Below, one piece after another: positions 35,174-46,633 of a stretch of 64,000 nt of DNA. The notes under the pieces were generated by a model that did not search any database, was not told the origin of the DNA, and saw only the letters and a program-made list of their open reading frames with translations. This DNA is from Lichina pygmaea. Taxonomy: Eukaryota > Ascomycota > Lichinomycetes > Lichinales > Lichinaceae. The stretch lies in the NCBI GenBank assembly GCA_963422465.1, contig OY730169.1, positions 3,534,001 through 3,598,000 of the forward strand, given 5' to 3'. The number at the start of each line of letters is the position of its first letter. Positions within the stretch are counted from its first letter, which is position 1. The position numbers were made by a program, and so were the translations under genes.

Positions 35174-36347
35174 TCAATGGCCGCCCACGGTCTCGACGCG
35201 CCCTTGAGCACCGTCGTCGTTGAGCGAGCGTTCGGTGTGGCGGATGGCCCAACGCTCGTCGAGCTCGCGCTGCTTCGCGTGGAGCCGCGCCATTTCCGTG
35301 AGCACCTGGGTTCTCTCTTGGCCGAGGTCGGATATGTGAAGTCGGCGCCAGTCGCGGTGGCGGTCGCATCGTCGCCTCTGACAGACACCCTCCGTTGGGC
35401 TGTCGGTCTGGGCGGCACGGGCGCCTTCGAGCATCGGCCGAGCCTCCTCGGTCCGAAGCCAAGCTTCGAACTCCTCGTCGCTCCGTGCGAGCCGTTGATC
35501 GAAGCCGCAGATGTCCTGCGGCAGCTTTATCGCTGTTTCGATGGTCATCTCGAGGAATTTTGTGCGACGGTCCAGAGTACGCTCATGCTGCATGAGGGAA
35601 CCTCGCAGCGCTCGGTGTTTATGGCGCTGGTAGAAGCAGTCCTCACCGTCGTCTTGGTTCACCGCGACGACCGATTGCTGGGGTTGCCTGTTTGGATCGA
35701 CTTGTCCGACGCCTGAAATGCCGGCCTCACGATCAGCTCTGGCCTCGCGGCCGGCCGCTGATGGCGAAATCCTCTGACCGAGCTCGTGGAAATCGCGAGC
35801 GCAGCTGATCGGGTTCGCAAGGGCCGCGACGACTCCCTTCGCCAGCACGGACGAGGCGTACGTAAGATCTTGTGCCCTTAGGTCGGGCGCGGCGGTGAGC
35901 TTGTCCTGGAAGAACTGGCGACCGTGTTCGTCGGAGCAGTACTTGCTCGGCCTGCTGTGGCCCGGGCCGACACGAGCTGGGTCGTCGCAGCCGTCGACGC
36001 GGCAGAGCGGCTTCCACAGAGACTTCTTGCCTTCGAACTCGCACTTAGGACCTGCCCAGCGCACATCAGTGAAACCGAAACGGCCGCTTGAGGGTGGAGC
36101 GAGGGGTACAGATGTACTTGTCAATCAGTCCGCCTTGCTGCTCGGTAAGGTCGATGCATTCGCCGTGATACCAGTCGTTACAACCGCCGTCGCAGGCAAT
36201 CATCCAGCGATGGTCGTCGGGCCTGCGACAGACGCAGAAGAGCTCGTCGCCGCGACCGGCTGCCGCCGATCCGACAGCTTCATCGTCGGCGCCCTCGGCG
36301 GTCTCACCATCCGTAGCCGTCGACCGGCCTGACCTCGCGGGGGCCAT
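35174..36347 (-). CDS. SPP1: PHD-finger protein, SPP1/Cps40 subunit of COMPASS
   Basis: Two exons (36347-36110, 36051-35174) give about 371 residues. The PHD finger spans the intron: ELFCVCRRPDDHRWMIACDG, then GCNDWYHGEC, and IDKYICPKC formed at the junction, with all eight zinc ligands present. It is followed by LWKPLCRVDGCDDPARV and KYCSDEHGRQFF, the second cysteine-rich block typical of Spp1/Cps40. The C-terminal half is helical and charged. Spp1 reads H3K4 methylation within the Set1/COMPASS complex. The start at 36347 is preferred because a TCACGTGA element lies about 180 bases before it. In-frame ATGs at 36515 and 36563 and extra 5' exons remain possible. Confidence 0.82.
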
Positions 36348-36525
36348 CACTCTTTTGCCGTCTTTGGTGAACGTCTTCGTGCAGATCGTCCTCGGACACC
36401 CTTTGGTGGTCGCACTATAGAGTCGTGCGGTGCGTGTGTGGCGGCGGTACGTGCGGGCAGTTCGGTAACCTCCGGCTGGGTCGCGGAGTCCCGTGACTGC
36501 GCTTTCGAAATGCATCCGCTGATGA

Positions 36526-36533
36526 TCACGTGA
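36526..36533. promoter_or_regulatory. TCACGTGA element upstream of SPP1
   Basis: Perfect palindrome about 180 bases before the preferred ATG, matching the arrangement at SEC39, BBP and MED31. Confidence 0.4.
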
Positions 36534-37205
36534 CCGACCTGACGCGGGCACGGTCATGGTCATGGTTGCGCTGTCGATGATAGATTGACCTTGTGACGCC
36601 CCGTGAGCCAACGCACCAACGTGCTCGCTGCGATGAGTGCCTGGACCACTGACCGGGGGGCAGCTTCCACACGTCCGCGGGCCAAGGCCGCAAGCCGGGC
36701 ATCGCGGGGATGGGTCAGGGGCGGTGGCGTGCTAGGCATGCCCGAGCTCACCGGCACATTCTCTGGCGCTCTTGGCATGGTGCTCTTGGCATGGTGCTCT
36801 CGTTGTCGTCATCGCTTAAATGATAGCTGACAGGCTGGAGAGGACAATATAGACCAAATAGATGTGTCTGTTTGGAAATACGTCATGTGGGAGATGGCAC
36901 ATCGACGTGGAAGCCGGTTCCCGCCGGTTCGGCGCTCTAGAACGCCCCTAGAGCACGTGGACGCGCTCGGCACCCTTCATCTCGACACCTCTTAGGGATC
37001 TCTCCAGGAAAGGAATGGTCCGTATGGAGTCGAGAAGAAAAGGTGAGAGTGGGAGTAAGTTCCCTCTCGACAGCCCACCAGGCTGCTTCTGTAGTCCGCG
37101 TTTCGATCAGCCTACTTGAAGATGAGGAGGCAGGCCAGACCAAAAGGATAAAGAGTCGATGTAGGCCTCCATTTCGTTCTCCAACTCGTCGCTTTCAGGC
37201 TTGTT
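36534..37205. other. Intergenic region between SPP1 and NSE3
   Basis: No gene called. A short minus-strand frame at about 36560-36778 could be an upstream exon of SPP1, but nothing in it is recognisable. Confidence 0.45.
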
Positions 37206-38511
37206 TTACTCTTCCTCCTCTCCTGCTTCCTCTTCAGCCTGGCGACGGCTTCTTGTCTGCCTCGTGAACGGTCTCCCTGGGACTCTTGTCGAGGCGTTGG
37301 CTCTGCCGCTTGATGTGTTGGTCTCTCCTTGGGGGTTCGGCTGCCGTCGTCTCGCAGGGCGCTCGTCCAAACCAAGGCTTCGCTGGATCCGGGCTTCAAG
37401 GTCCTCGGTGGCCCCATCCCCGTACACGGTCTTGACGAGGCCAGCCACACCGTGCGTGCCTACCTCTACCTTGCCACGGGGGCCGACGGTGTACTCGACC
37501 TGCTCCTCGCCACTGCTAGAGTCTTTGATCTTGACCAGATAGCCCTCTTTGCAGAATCTTTGCAGCAACCTATCCGTCTTTTCAACTGGCGTATAGGGTT
37601 CGGCGTTGGCGCGCCGGAGATATCGATTCAGCTTTTCCTCGGTGATGCGTCCTCCGCAGAGGGATATGATGGAGACGACAAAGGTGTAGAGGCCAACATA
37701 TGTCGCCTCGGACTCGGAGGTCGGGACCTTCGGCGGGATGATGATGTTCTCGTTGACGCGGTAGTCGCCAGGAAGCGTTGACGTCAGAGCGTACGCTTTG
37801 GAGGAGGTGGTGACGCTGTCTGTCCTTTGCGCCGCTACCTCACCGTCAGCGGCGCTTCTCGAGGGAAGTCGTGAGCTGCGCATCTGTGCTCACCTCGACG
37901 TTGGCTGACAGTCACCTTTTCTCGCATGGGTAACTCTATCATCTGCATTCCGAACACACGTCGAAGCTCCTTCTGGGCTTCCTCAAAGACACACTTGTAC
38001 ATTCGGCTATGAGGTCCCAGTACTGTTCACCAGAAGCGCGTTAGCCGGCCAAGTCCTCGCAGAGAAGCATGTCAATCCCAGGGGGCAGACCTTTGGCCGT
38101 TATGTCGGTTCTGCGGATCGGCTGCCGGGCATACTCGCAGGCCAACGCCAGTCGAACGAGCTTCTTCACCAGCTGCTCGCGGGCTACGACATCGCTCCGC
38201 GCATCTGTTCCGAGGGTGGTGTCTCCAAGATCGTTTTCATCGTCGTCGTCATCGTCGTCGTCATCTGAAGTGGAAATCTGGCGTGGACGCCGATTTCCCG
38301 CTTGGCCTTGCGAGCGTTGCGTCCTTGGTGTCGCATCGTCATGGTCCGAGATCTCTGGAGAGATGAGATCTCCAGGCTGTCGGTGACGATATCAGTGACC
38401 AGCATAAGCCGTCTTTGCAACAGATGTTGTTGAGAACAGTGATCTTCTGAGGCAAGCCTACGCAGGAGGGGAACTCACCGCCCGGCGTTTACGGCTGCTG
38501 GTGGGAGGCAT
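37206..38511 (-). CDS. NSE3: MAGE-domain protein NSE3 of the SMC5/6 complex
   Basis: Four exons (38511-38479, 38376-38091, 38022-37894, 37819-37206) give 353 residues with agreeing phases. The 11-codon first exon is basic (PPTSSRKRRA). After an Asp-rich linker the MAGE homology domain begins at AREQLVKKLVRLALACEYA, with ITAKVLGPHSRMYKCVFEEA across intron 2. It continues with TYVGLYTFVVSIISLCGGRI and YLVKIKDSSSGEEQVEYTVG, followed by GPRGKVEVG. Nse3 binds DNA and, with Nse1 and Nse4, bridges the SMC5/6 heads in DNA repair. The C-terminus is Arg-rich and then Glu-rich. Two introns have CTGAC or CTGAT branch words; one donor is GTCTGC, which is unusual. Confidence 0.9.
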
Positions 38512-38674
38512 CGTCACCTAGCCTACGGTCGCAGAGAAAGATATGAGATTGAGTTCACGATGACTGCTCAATTGGACGATATTGGCGAGAAACACTGATC
38601 CATAGACTGTCTCTCGCTGCAGGGGTGTTGTTTGCAAGATGTTATGACAGGCGCCGCATTGCAAGCGAGGCCTG

Positions 38675-38895
38675 TTTAGTACGTACAGTATTTATTACGT
38701 ACGATACGTACTTCCGTACGTACGGACTACTTCTTGCTTCGTGTACGAGTACGGTCTATACTCGGTACAGAGGTATTGGACACTTGATACCGTCAGGGAG
38801 TTGAATGCGGCTCTTGGAGTACTGCACTTACGTACTTATATACAGTACCGTCCGAAGTACCTCCGTAGTACGTACCTCGTACGTACTCCGTACAA
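38675..38895. repeat. GTAC/CGTAC palindrome cluster
   Basis: Densest GTAC patch in this half of the window, including ACGTACTTCCGTACGTACGG; it lies upstream of NSE3. Confidence 0.75.
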
Positions 38896-40187
38896 GCGGC
38901 TCTGCTCCGCCTAAATTCACTTTGGATCTCCTCTGCATGTGAGCGCTCGGTCGATCCTGCCACTGGTCTTTGCAACTTTCCCCAGAGAGCAACTTCCTCT
39001 TTCAGTCCACTACTCGTAATTCCTTGAACACGGTTTCTTTAGAGGATAAGAGCCATGACTTCCTCTACCATCTTTTCAAAGTATTGCAGCTCACACCTCT
39101 CCACTACCGGTACTTTGTGTACTGTACCGTACCGTACGGTGCTCTGTGCTGGAGCTAAAAGGCAATGGCCTGCTCTGAGAGGGGGGGGTAAGATGATGAT
39201 CATTGACGCCCTCCCGGACCCGAGGGCTATATGCCCCCCTATCTAGCTGACAAACAGTACTATTGACTAAGTCAGGATCAGCCCTGGCCCTGCAGCCGCA
39301 ACACTCTGCAAGGACGCCCGTCCGACGACCACTTCGCCCCAAGCTTCGGTGCTGGAACGTGAAGCGGCGATTTTGAATCCCCCGCCTTGGCATCACAGTC
39401 TATCAAGAAACACTACATATAGTCCCAGGATACAGTGGCTGAAAGGCACCAGGACTGCGTCCGTCGACGGTCAACTCAATCTCTTCTCGCATCGCTCACT
39501 GACCGCAAGGGATAGGTCCTGGAAATGTCCCGATGCAGTCTAATCACCTATTGCCACTATACGGTACATGTCTATTGTGCAATGATGTCAACATTGTCAT
39601 TCTGGGAACAATCTTATCTTCAGCTTCAGTCTCCCCCACACTAACAAGGTATCATCAATTCAGGAACCAACTGAAGAAGTTGGCCCATAAGACCTGACAA
39701 CTAAAGTTTTCTTGATCGGTTGCAAAGAAGATAGACTAGTGAAATTTTCAGGTCCAAGTCAAATCACAGCAACACAGATAAGATTGTCCATCAGTTTGGA
39801 AGTCCATGTCGAGGACCCACCAAAGAGAACCTGACAACAAGTTCATATTGACCGAAGCAGGCTGACTTTCTAGATACCGCATCTGCAGCGACTTGGGAAT
39901 ATCGCGGCATCAGATAAGAAACCTTGTGAGTATGACAGCTAGACACAACCACAGAGTTGACTTCAATCAGATGTGCTTGTGACTTCAACCACAAACAGCG
40001 TATCTTGTTAGATCAGCATGCTCCGAGAAAATCAAGGTCGTGTAGGCTGATCTCTACTCAGAGCGGCTATCAAAGGGGCACTGAAGAGAGGAAGGAGGGC
40101 CGGGAGCCGCTCGAACCTAACCAAGCCGAGCCTTACATTGAGTCCAAGCCCACCCTCTCACACCTCTGCGTCTGCCAGCAGTCCACC

Positions 40188-40484
40188 ATGTACAGTACAG
40201 TATCTGCCACGCAACCTCTGCGTGCGTCGCACGTCCCTGCCTACCGCCAGCTCGATAAGGGTTTCCCAGCTCACCCAAGCAGGACTCAACACTCCCACCA
40301 ACCAGTCGTACTTCCTTACCAATCTTCCATCTCTGCCGCTGCAGCTGCTACTGCTACGCAGTGTCCCCTACACGTCACCAGCGTCGGAAACCTTGCCACC
40401 AAGTGGTCCCAGGAACTCCACCAGATCGAGATAGCTTCTGGGACGCCTTTTACGTCCTTTGCTGGTTCGTCGAGACACGGCTGA
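40188..40484 (+). CDS. Doubtful small open frame
   Basis: An ATG at about 40188 opens a frame of some 98 residues with an alanine run (SISAAAAATATQ) and a C-terminal ATKWSQELHQIEIASGTPF that looks protein-like. No domain is recognised, no splice pattern fixes the ends, and the frame sits in a gene-poor stretch. It may be a conserved short protein, one exon of a longer gene, or chance. Confidence 0.2.
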   Translation: MYSTVSATQPLRASHVPAYRQLDKGFPAHPSRTQHSHQPVVLPYQSSISAAAAATATQCPLHVTSVGNLATKWSQELHQIEIASGTPFTSFAGSSRHG

Positions 40485-41224
40485 AGATGCAAGCTGCTGG
40501 GAAAGATCAAACAGCTGGGCACGTGGAAGACTGGCTAGCTATCCCCATGTGTCATATATATCTCCCCCCCCCCCCTGAGAAGTTGTAGTTTGACACGTCC
40601 CTTGATCATGGGCTCCAGGAATTCGGAGATGAACCCTGTTGCCTCCAGTTCAGCTTCTCCACCAAAATGTCGTCGTATGAGTTGCTCGGCGCTTCGTCCT
40701 GGCACTCTTCAAGACCGACGACCTTTTCTCATAGGAGGCCAAGTACACTAGCATACACAGACGTGCTCATGTCCAATGGAGCTCAAAGTGACAGTACTTT
40801 CGGCCGGCCTTGTACCGTGGGCGACAGGCTCTCCATCGGCAGAGAAGACATCTGCGCCTCGGAAGAGGTATTTCTCCATCTATTCGCATGATCATAACGA
40901 CGAGTGAAGATGCATAGTAAACCCCCATGGTTTACGAGAAGCGAGACGCCCGAGAGGAACAACAGTCGAGAAAGGACAAAGGCAGAACCCTACCGTATAG
41001 ATGCGTCGTGTGAAGGATGTCGAGAAACGCTGAAAACACGGCGGGGCCGACGAGAGAGCAGAGGATATAGAGACACCCTTCATATGCACACAGGCGTGAC
41101 AGACAAAGCAGGATTCTCGTATCGGAGAACGAGGCACCGCACCATTGATGCCCATGCTCGCTATTCGATACCCAGCAGCAGAGCCAGAAAAGACGAGCTC
41201 ACACCATGTCAATGACGAGACCGA

Positions 41225-42015
41225 CTAGTCGCTGTCAGACGCACTACCACCGTTCACGTCATCATCATCGTCGCGGACGATGTCGTCTCCGGCGATCATG
41301 ACGTATTCTGCTCTCCGCAGCATGCTGCGTAGCTCGGTGTTTGCTGGATCGACCAGATCTGCTGGCTTCATCTTGGCCTTGTTCCGTACCCTGTTCGACG
41401 GTACGTGGGCCGTCAGCTTGATCCGGGCTCGAAGGGTCCGGCTGCCGACGCGAGCAACGCCAAATCTCCCGTCAGGCTGACCTTGGGTCCGCACCAGCAT
41501 CGATCAAGAGGTCCACCAGCGTCTGACCGGCGGACCAGTCCCTCTTGGGTAGGCTGTTGATCAAGCGCACTGTCTTGTGCAGTGGTGTGTCCTTCTCGAA
41601 TCGGTCTAGCGGATCAACCTCGACGCCTTCTTGATCGAGGATAAGGTCCATCACTTCATCTACGTGGCCATGCACCGGTCAGTCAAGGCCTCGGTGGGGA
41701 GTGGACCGGATGGACCGGAAGGGTGGACGTACAGCTTCCACTGCTGGCGGCCAAGTGTAGACAGTGATTTCCAACCCCATCAGCGGCGTCGTTCAGAACT
41801 TCGGCGACACTGTCCTTGGACTTCGAGGACGACGAGCTCGAGAGCCGATCGATGACCTCCTGGAGAAGCTCCACGTTGTTACGCCGACAAGCTTCGAGGA
41901 CCAGCTCTCTCGGCGATGCGCCCTAGTTCAAAGTCATCAGAGATCGAGAGACGCTAGGCAGGCCCTTGCTTGCTTGGCTCTGACGTACCTCGTCTGCGGC
42001 GTTCTGGGTCGCCAT
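41225..42015 (-). CDS. Small ankyrin-repeat protein
   Basis: Four exons (42015-41989, 41922-41733, 41659-41482, 41390-41225) give 186 residues, phases agreeing. It starts MATQNAADEGASPRELVLEA. Ankyrin helices follow: NNVELLQEVIDRL, HCLHLAASSGSYEVMDLIL, EKDTPLHKTVRL and QTLVDLLIDAGADPR. The C-terminus is acidic (IVRDDDDDVNGGSASDSD). The pattern, including the DPLDRFEKDTPLH block, resembles the short single-domain ankyrin protein of fungi typified by yeast YCR051W, whose role is poorly known. It probably acts as a protein-binding adaptor. A CTGAC branch word precedes the acceptor of intron 2. Confidence 0.82.
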
Positions 42016-42432
42016 CTCCCCCGCAGCTTCACTTCCACGTCGGTGACAACGGTGGGGGCTTCTTGGCGCAGATCCCGATGGTGTGAGCAGATGGAACAAG
42101 ACCGTAGAGCTGTAGGACGGTCCGAGTAGGGCTTCCGAACAGCGTTTCTTGAGGGAGAGGTGGACTTCTGTGGTCTTGCTGACCCCAATGGTTTCCGCAC
42201 TTGAAACGGCCAAGCGCCGCTGTAAATTGGTTCACCGGCGCCTACCGCTGAGCTAATCGTGGGGGCAAATTGATGGTCGTGCGGCTCACCGCCTTACCGC
42301 AGGGTGCCCCACTTGCCCCACTACTCTACGTAGTACCATGCGTGCTGTCCTCCGTACATACGGACGTATGTACGGACTAATTGTCGCTTCCACGGTCCGC
42401 TTCAGACCGACAAGACCACGTCGTAGACCATC

Positions 42433-42976
42433 ATGCTGCTATGTAAGTCTCGTTCGTTTCAGGCAGCAGCATCAGCTACGGTTTAGTAGTGATCACTAAC
42501 AGCATCTGTCATCCGGCCTAGTCTGCCCCGCCTGCGCCAACGTGCTCACCGTGTCAAGGGCTCCACCTACGCTAGAAAGTCCCACTGGAGTAAACCGGCT
42601 GGAGTGCAGAACATGTCCGTACCAGTTCGTCATCCGCAAACAGTACTACGAGCGACGGGTGATGAAGCGAAAAGAAGTGGAAGACGTCATGGGTGGTCCC
42701 GGTGCCTGGGACAACGTTGACCAAACCGATGGTCCGGAGACCCATGCCCACGATCACTCCAGACGGCAGACCTTGCTGACGGGCTCGCGACGCAGCACAA
42801 TGCAAGGACGAAAAATGCGACGGATCCCGAGCATATTTCTATCAGGTGCAGATTCGGAGCGCGGACGAGCCTATGACGACGTTCTACAAGGTGACTGGGC
42901 CGTCGACGAACAGGCGGTGCGTATGTGCTGACGATAGTAGTGCACCGCTTGTGGCAACAGATGGACAGAGAATTGA
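42433..42976 (+). CDS. RPC11: RNA polymerase III subunit C11 (RPC11/RPC10)
   Basis: Four exons (42433-42442, 42522-42731, 42796-42890, 42941-42976) give 116 residues, near the family's usual 110. The first exon has only ten bases. N-terminal zinc ribbon MLLFCPACANVL with CRTCPYQF, and C-terminal TFIIS-like ribbon with QCKDEKC, QVQIRSADEPMTTFYK and CTACGNRW. The Arg-Ser-Ala-Asp-Glu stretch carries the acidic pair that stimulates RNA cleavage in Pol III. The last exon codes only eleven residues and completes the second ribbon. Introns have CACTAAC and CTGAC branch words; the second donor is GTCCGG, which is atypical. Confidence 0.93.
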
Positions 42977-43121
42977 CATGCTATGGAGGAGGCATCCGAG
43001 CGGCCTGCTGCTATCACTTCGCGATGCACGACACGTCTATACGGTACCGTAGTTGCCAGGAAGAGGCAGGTCAGGCGTCGAACATCGTCTTGCGAGCCCA
43101 CGCCGGACGACCCGGCCAATC

Positions 43122-43703
43122 TCAGCCGGTCCCAAGGCCCGGCTCAGCCAGGGGGGCACCGACCGCACAGAACTCGGCCCTCAGCTTGGCGACCGTATCG
43201 GGGCTGAGGATGTCCTGACGGAAGCGCCCCTGCTGCAGAAGCTGCAGCGCCTTGAGCGTCGGAAGCGGATAGCTACGACTCTGGTCAGCCGACGCCGTAA
43301 ACAGTCCAGGTCGCGGCACGTGCGTGAGGAACTTGGTGTACTCTGGCCGTGTGAAGTATTGCAGATAGTCCAGGTAAGCGACGAAGCAAGGGTCATCGAA
43401 CATCTGCGTCGCGGCGAGATGGTTCAGGTAGCTTGGGTTGGCGCTTTCGGGGCGGTGGTCAGCGGTCGGTAGAATCCAAGAAGATTCAAAGATGGCATGA
43501 AGCAGTGGTACACCGAGGACACGAGCTCTCACAGGGACTGGACAAACTGTAGAGAGCATGCACCGTCAGTCGAGGCTCAGGATCGGGTCAACATGACGAA
43601 CGATGGACAGGCTGCGGCTGCGGACCTCCAACTCCAATTCGAACCTAGTGAAGCCGCCGTACAGCGAACCTGCGCCGTTGGTCGGCACGGAAGCGGCCGC
43701 CAT
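43122..43703 (-). CDS. MED31: Mediator subunit 31 (SOH1)
   Basis: Three exons (43703-43626, 43546-43533, 43443-43122) give 137 residues. The 14-base middle exon supplies FVQSL and is needed to rebuild the hallmark RFELELEFVQSLANPSYLNH, so the model is well fixed. It continues with FDDPCFVAYLDYLQYFTRPEY and LQQGRFRQDIL. MED31 is a small conserved subunit at the Mediator middle module and helps couple activators to Pol II. The gene is convergent with RPC11, only about 145 bases apart. The usual tyrosine-rich motif is kept, and the C-terminus is slightly extended (GAPLAEPGLGTG). Confidence 0.93.
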
Positions 43704-43813
43704 GTGCCTTGACCGGGTGCGATCGCAGCCTCGCAGGCCTTGCGGATGGCGCTCTCCTCGACCCCTGCAGGGGAAGTCGAGCGGCCGGAGATCTCGGCGG
43801 CCGGCCGCGACGT

Positions 43814-43857
43814 GGTCACGTGATCGCGAGATCCCGTGATCGCGAGATCCCGTGATC
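43814..43857. promoter_or_regulatory. TCACGTGA element and 16-bp repeats upstream of MED31
   Basis: TCACGTGA at 43814-43821 overlaps the first of two identical 16-base units GTGATCGCGAGATCCC (43818-43833, 43834-43849), followed by a half unit GTGATCCC. It lies about 110 bases before the MED31 ATG. Confidence 0.5.
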
Positions 43858-44894
43858 CCGTGTAGAAAGTCGCAAGACGTGCGGCTAAAAGCAAAACTTA
43901 CGGTCCGCCAGTACAGTACAGTAAGAGCCCGGCACGGCCAGCCAGCGGCCCGTCGGATCAACTGCCGGGGTGACGAATTGGGGAAGTGCGGAGCCGCAAG
44001 TGCCGATTCGGCGTGTTCGGTCGGCCCTGTCCTCCCGGAAGGGTATCGAGGGTCTGGAAGCGGCCACGGGCAGCGAGGCTTACGATACGGTCGGCGCCGA
44101 GGTCTTCGATCCGAGAACGTTGCGGGGGAACGAGCCGGTCGGAAGGTAGCGAGTACTTCGGCCGGGGGGGCTATAGCCGCTCCGGCCCGAGCTTGGCGGT
44201 CGCCGCTCCTTTCAGCCTCAAGCTGTAATTATCGATCCGTCGAAGGGTTCGCCCTCGGCCATTGATTACACCATCCCTCCGTCGTACGGACGTACATGCG
44301 TACATGATCGTCGACTACATACAAGACACAATCGAGCCGCGTTTCTGTCGTCGCTTCTGCTCCGCGATCAGCGCTCATTTAACGGTGCGGTGGGCCGGCA
44401 GTGCCCTTGACGGCGCGTCACCTGACCCGGACGTCGCTTCGGTCGCTGCGGCCCACCCCTTTTTGGACAGTATTGACGCCACCATACGTACGTAAGTACG
44501 TATTACCATCACTCAATTGCCGGATCGCCATCCATCCATCCATCATCGATCGATATTCGCCAGCAGGTGCCAGCAGTCGGAAAGGCACTCACGTCCAATG
44601 TCGCCTTCCAGGTGCATTTGAAACACGACGTGACCTGTTGGAGAGTGGAAGCACTCAGGTAGCCAGATAGCCAACGCCCGGTGAGTCGAGGCTCGACCGA
44701 AAAAAAAAAAAAAATCAGCGATATCGATAGGGGCGTTTGTGCGGTTCTGCACTCCGTACGAGCAGAAGTGCCACCGGGCGACATTGCCGACGTCGGTTTG
44801 AAACCTTGAACGCAGCCTACAGTAGGCCGACCGAGACCCAAGAGTCCGCGTCGAGACACGGTCGTCGAGGCGCAAGCAAACAGGGATCACAAGG
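43858..44894. other. Intergenic region, divergent MED31 and Pal1 promoters
   Basis: No gene. GTAC words lie at about 44280-44300 and 44485-44500, and an A run at 44700-44714. Confidence 0.55.
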
Positions 44895-45715
44895 ATGTCG
44901 CTGGGCGTGCGCTTACCCGACTCGACCGCTGGGTCGTCCGCAGCGCAGGCGGCAGCGAGGAACGGTACGTGCGCCCCCTCGCCGAGCTCCGTTTGCCGCT
45001 GCTCGCCCATCCGGATACGCTGCCGCATTCCCTGTTTTCCAGACGCCCGATCCCCCCTCCCCTACGAGCGGGAAGGTCAATGGGACCGCGGAGAGAGAGC
45101 CCGCAGCTTCTACGGTAACGTAGTGGTGTGGGCCGCCGGTGGAGCGCCTTGGCGTACGGACCTGACGGTATCGCCGCGTCACTGACGACCGATATCGCCT
45201 CCCTCGCAGCAGCCGCTCCCGGCCCTGATCGGCCTTCCCACCTCGACCTTGCTTCGAACAATCCTTTCCGGAACCGTGCTGCGACGCCAGGTACGACCCC
45301 GCCGACGGACCCTTCGCCTTCGCCCGCGAATCCGTTCTTCGCCCGATTCCGCCCCGACGATCCGGCCGTCGTCGGCGACGCGACAGCTCGACGCCACTCC
45401 CACCGCTCTCCGAGCCTGAGCCAGAACAGACCGCCGTCGAGGAACCCGTTCTCGGAGCCGGCCGAGACGATGGAGCGTCGGTCGGTGGGGGGACCGAACC
45501 GGCACCCGCCGCTGATCGCGTCGTTCGCGCCGTTCGAGCCGGCCTTCGCATCCGCAGAGGGAGCGGCGGATCAGCTGGTACGTGCCTCGATCCGCGTCGA
45601 CGCCCGAGGTCCCGTGGGCCCACGAGCTGCCTCGTCTGACGGATCTGTGTAGGGCGGGCTCAGGTTGGACGAACGAGCACGTGGTGACGGTATGTTTGCC
45701 ACGATCCTCGCCCCT

Positions 45716-45762
<47 letters not shown>

Positions 45763-46249
45763 CGGGGCTGTCGTGGCTGTCGCGGCTGACGTGGCATGGG
45801 CTCGATAGAGAACTTTCGGCCGAGCGCCGGCGAGCGTCGCGACGGACCGGCCCCCGCGGGACATCGCGTCACGAGGTCGCAGGAAGAGGACACGCGCCCG
45901 TACGACAACAGGGGCGCCCGTCCCCCGACCGCACCGCGCCGGTCCTCGCCGGTGCGGAACGTCTTCGATCCTCCGCTCGACGTCCCCGGACGCCTCGGCG
46001 TGAGGCCGCCGCGGCGCAACTCGGAGTCGTCCGTCGCCGACGCCCGTGACGTCGACGAACGCAAGCAACGCGAAAGGGAACGAGAACGACGGCGACAGCA
46101 TCATCGCGAGCGTGAGATGCGGGATCGAGATGGTCGGCCCGACGGCGCGGTCGCCAGGGCGTCGACTAGACCGAAGAAGCCGGGCCACAAACTCGACGTC
46201 ATCGACAAGCTCGACGTCACGAGCATCTACGGCACGGGCTGTGAGTGTT

Positions 46250-46295
<46 letters not shown>

Positions 46296-46600
46296 CTTCC
46301 CCTTCGGCTTCTCTCCGTCCACGAAAGGACGTCCGGTATCCGTTCGGGTTCCTTTGCTGAGCGGTGTGACCGCTCCCTGTCCTAAGTCTTTCATCACGAC
46401 GGCCCCTTCGATGCCTGCAACCCGCACCGCAATCGCAAGGGAAGCCGGCGAGCACCGATGCAGGCGTTTGCCAAGGATTCGGCGAACAACGTCATCGGCG
46501 GCAGCGGCCCCGTCAACGACGACATCGACCGTGCCCAGTACCTCGGCGACAGAGGCGCCCAGGCCTTTGCGGACTTCTCGCAGAGCCGCGTGAAAGCCGT

Positions 46601-46633
<33 letters not shown>

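Larger units (their letters stand above)
38512..41224. other. Gene-poor region with GTAC cluster
   Basis: No confident gene over 2.7 kb. GTAC clusters fill about 38675-38895 and 39115-39140. A C run of 12 lies at 40564-40575. A plus-strand frame from about 40188 is listed separately as doubtful. Confidence 0.45.

Noticed and set aside
43885-44859. Several frames between MED31 and Pal1
   Set aside because: No recognisable protein and promoter-like content; treated as intergenic.
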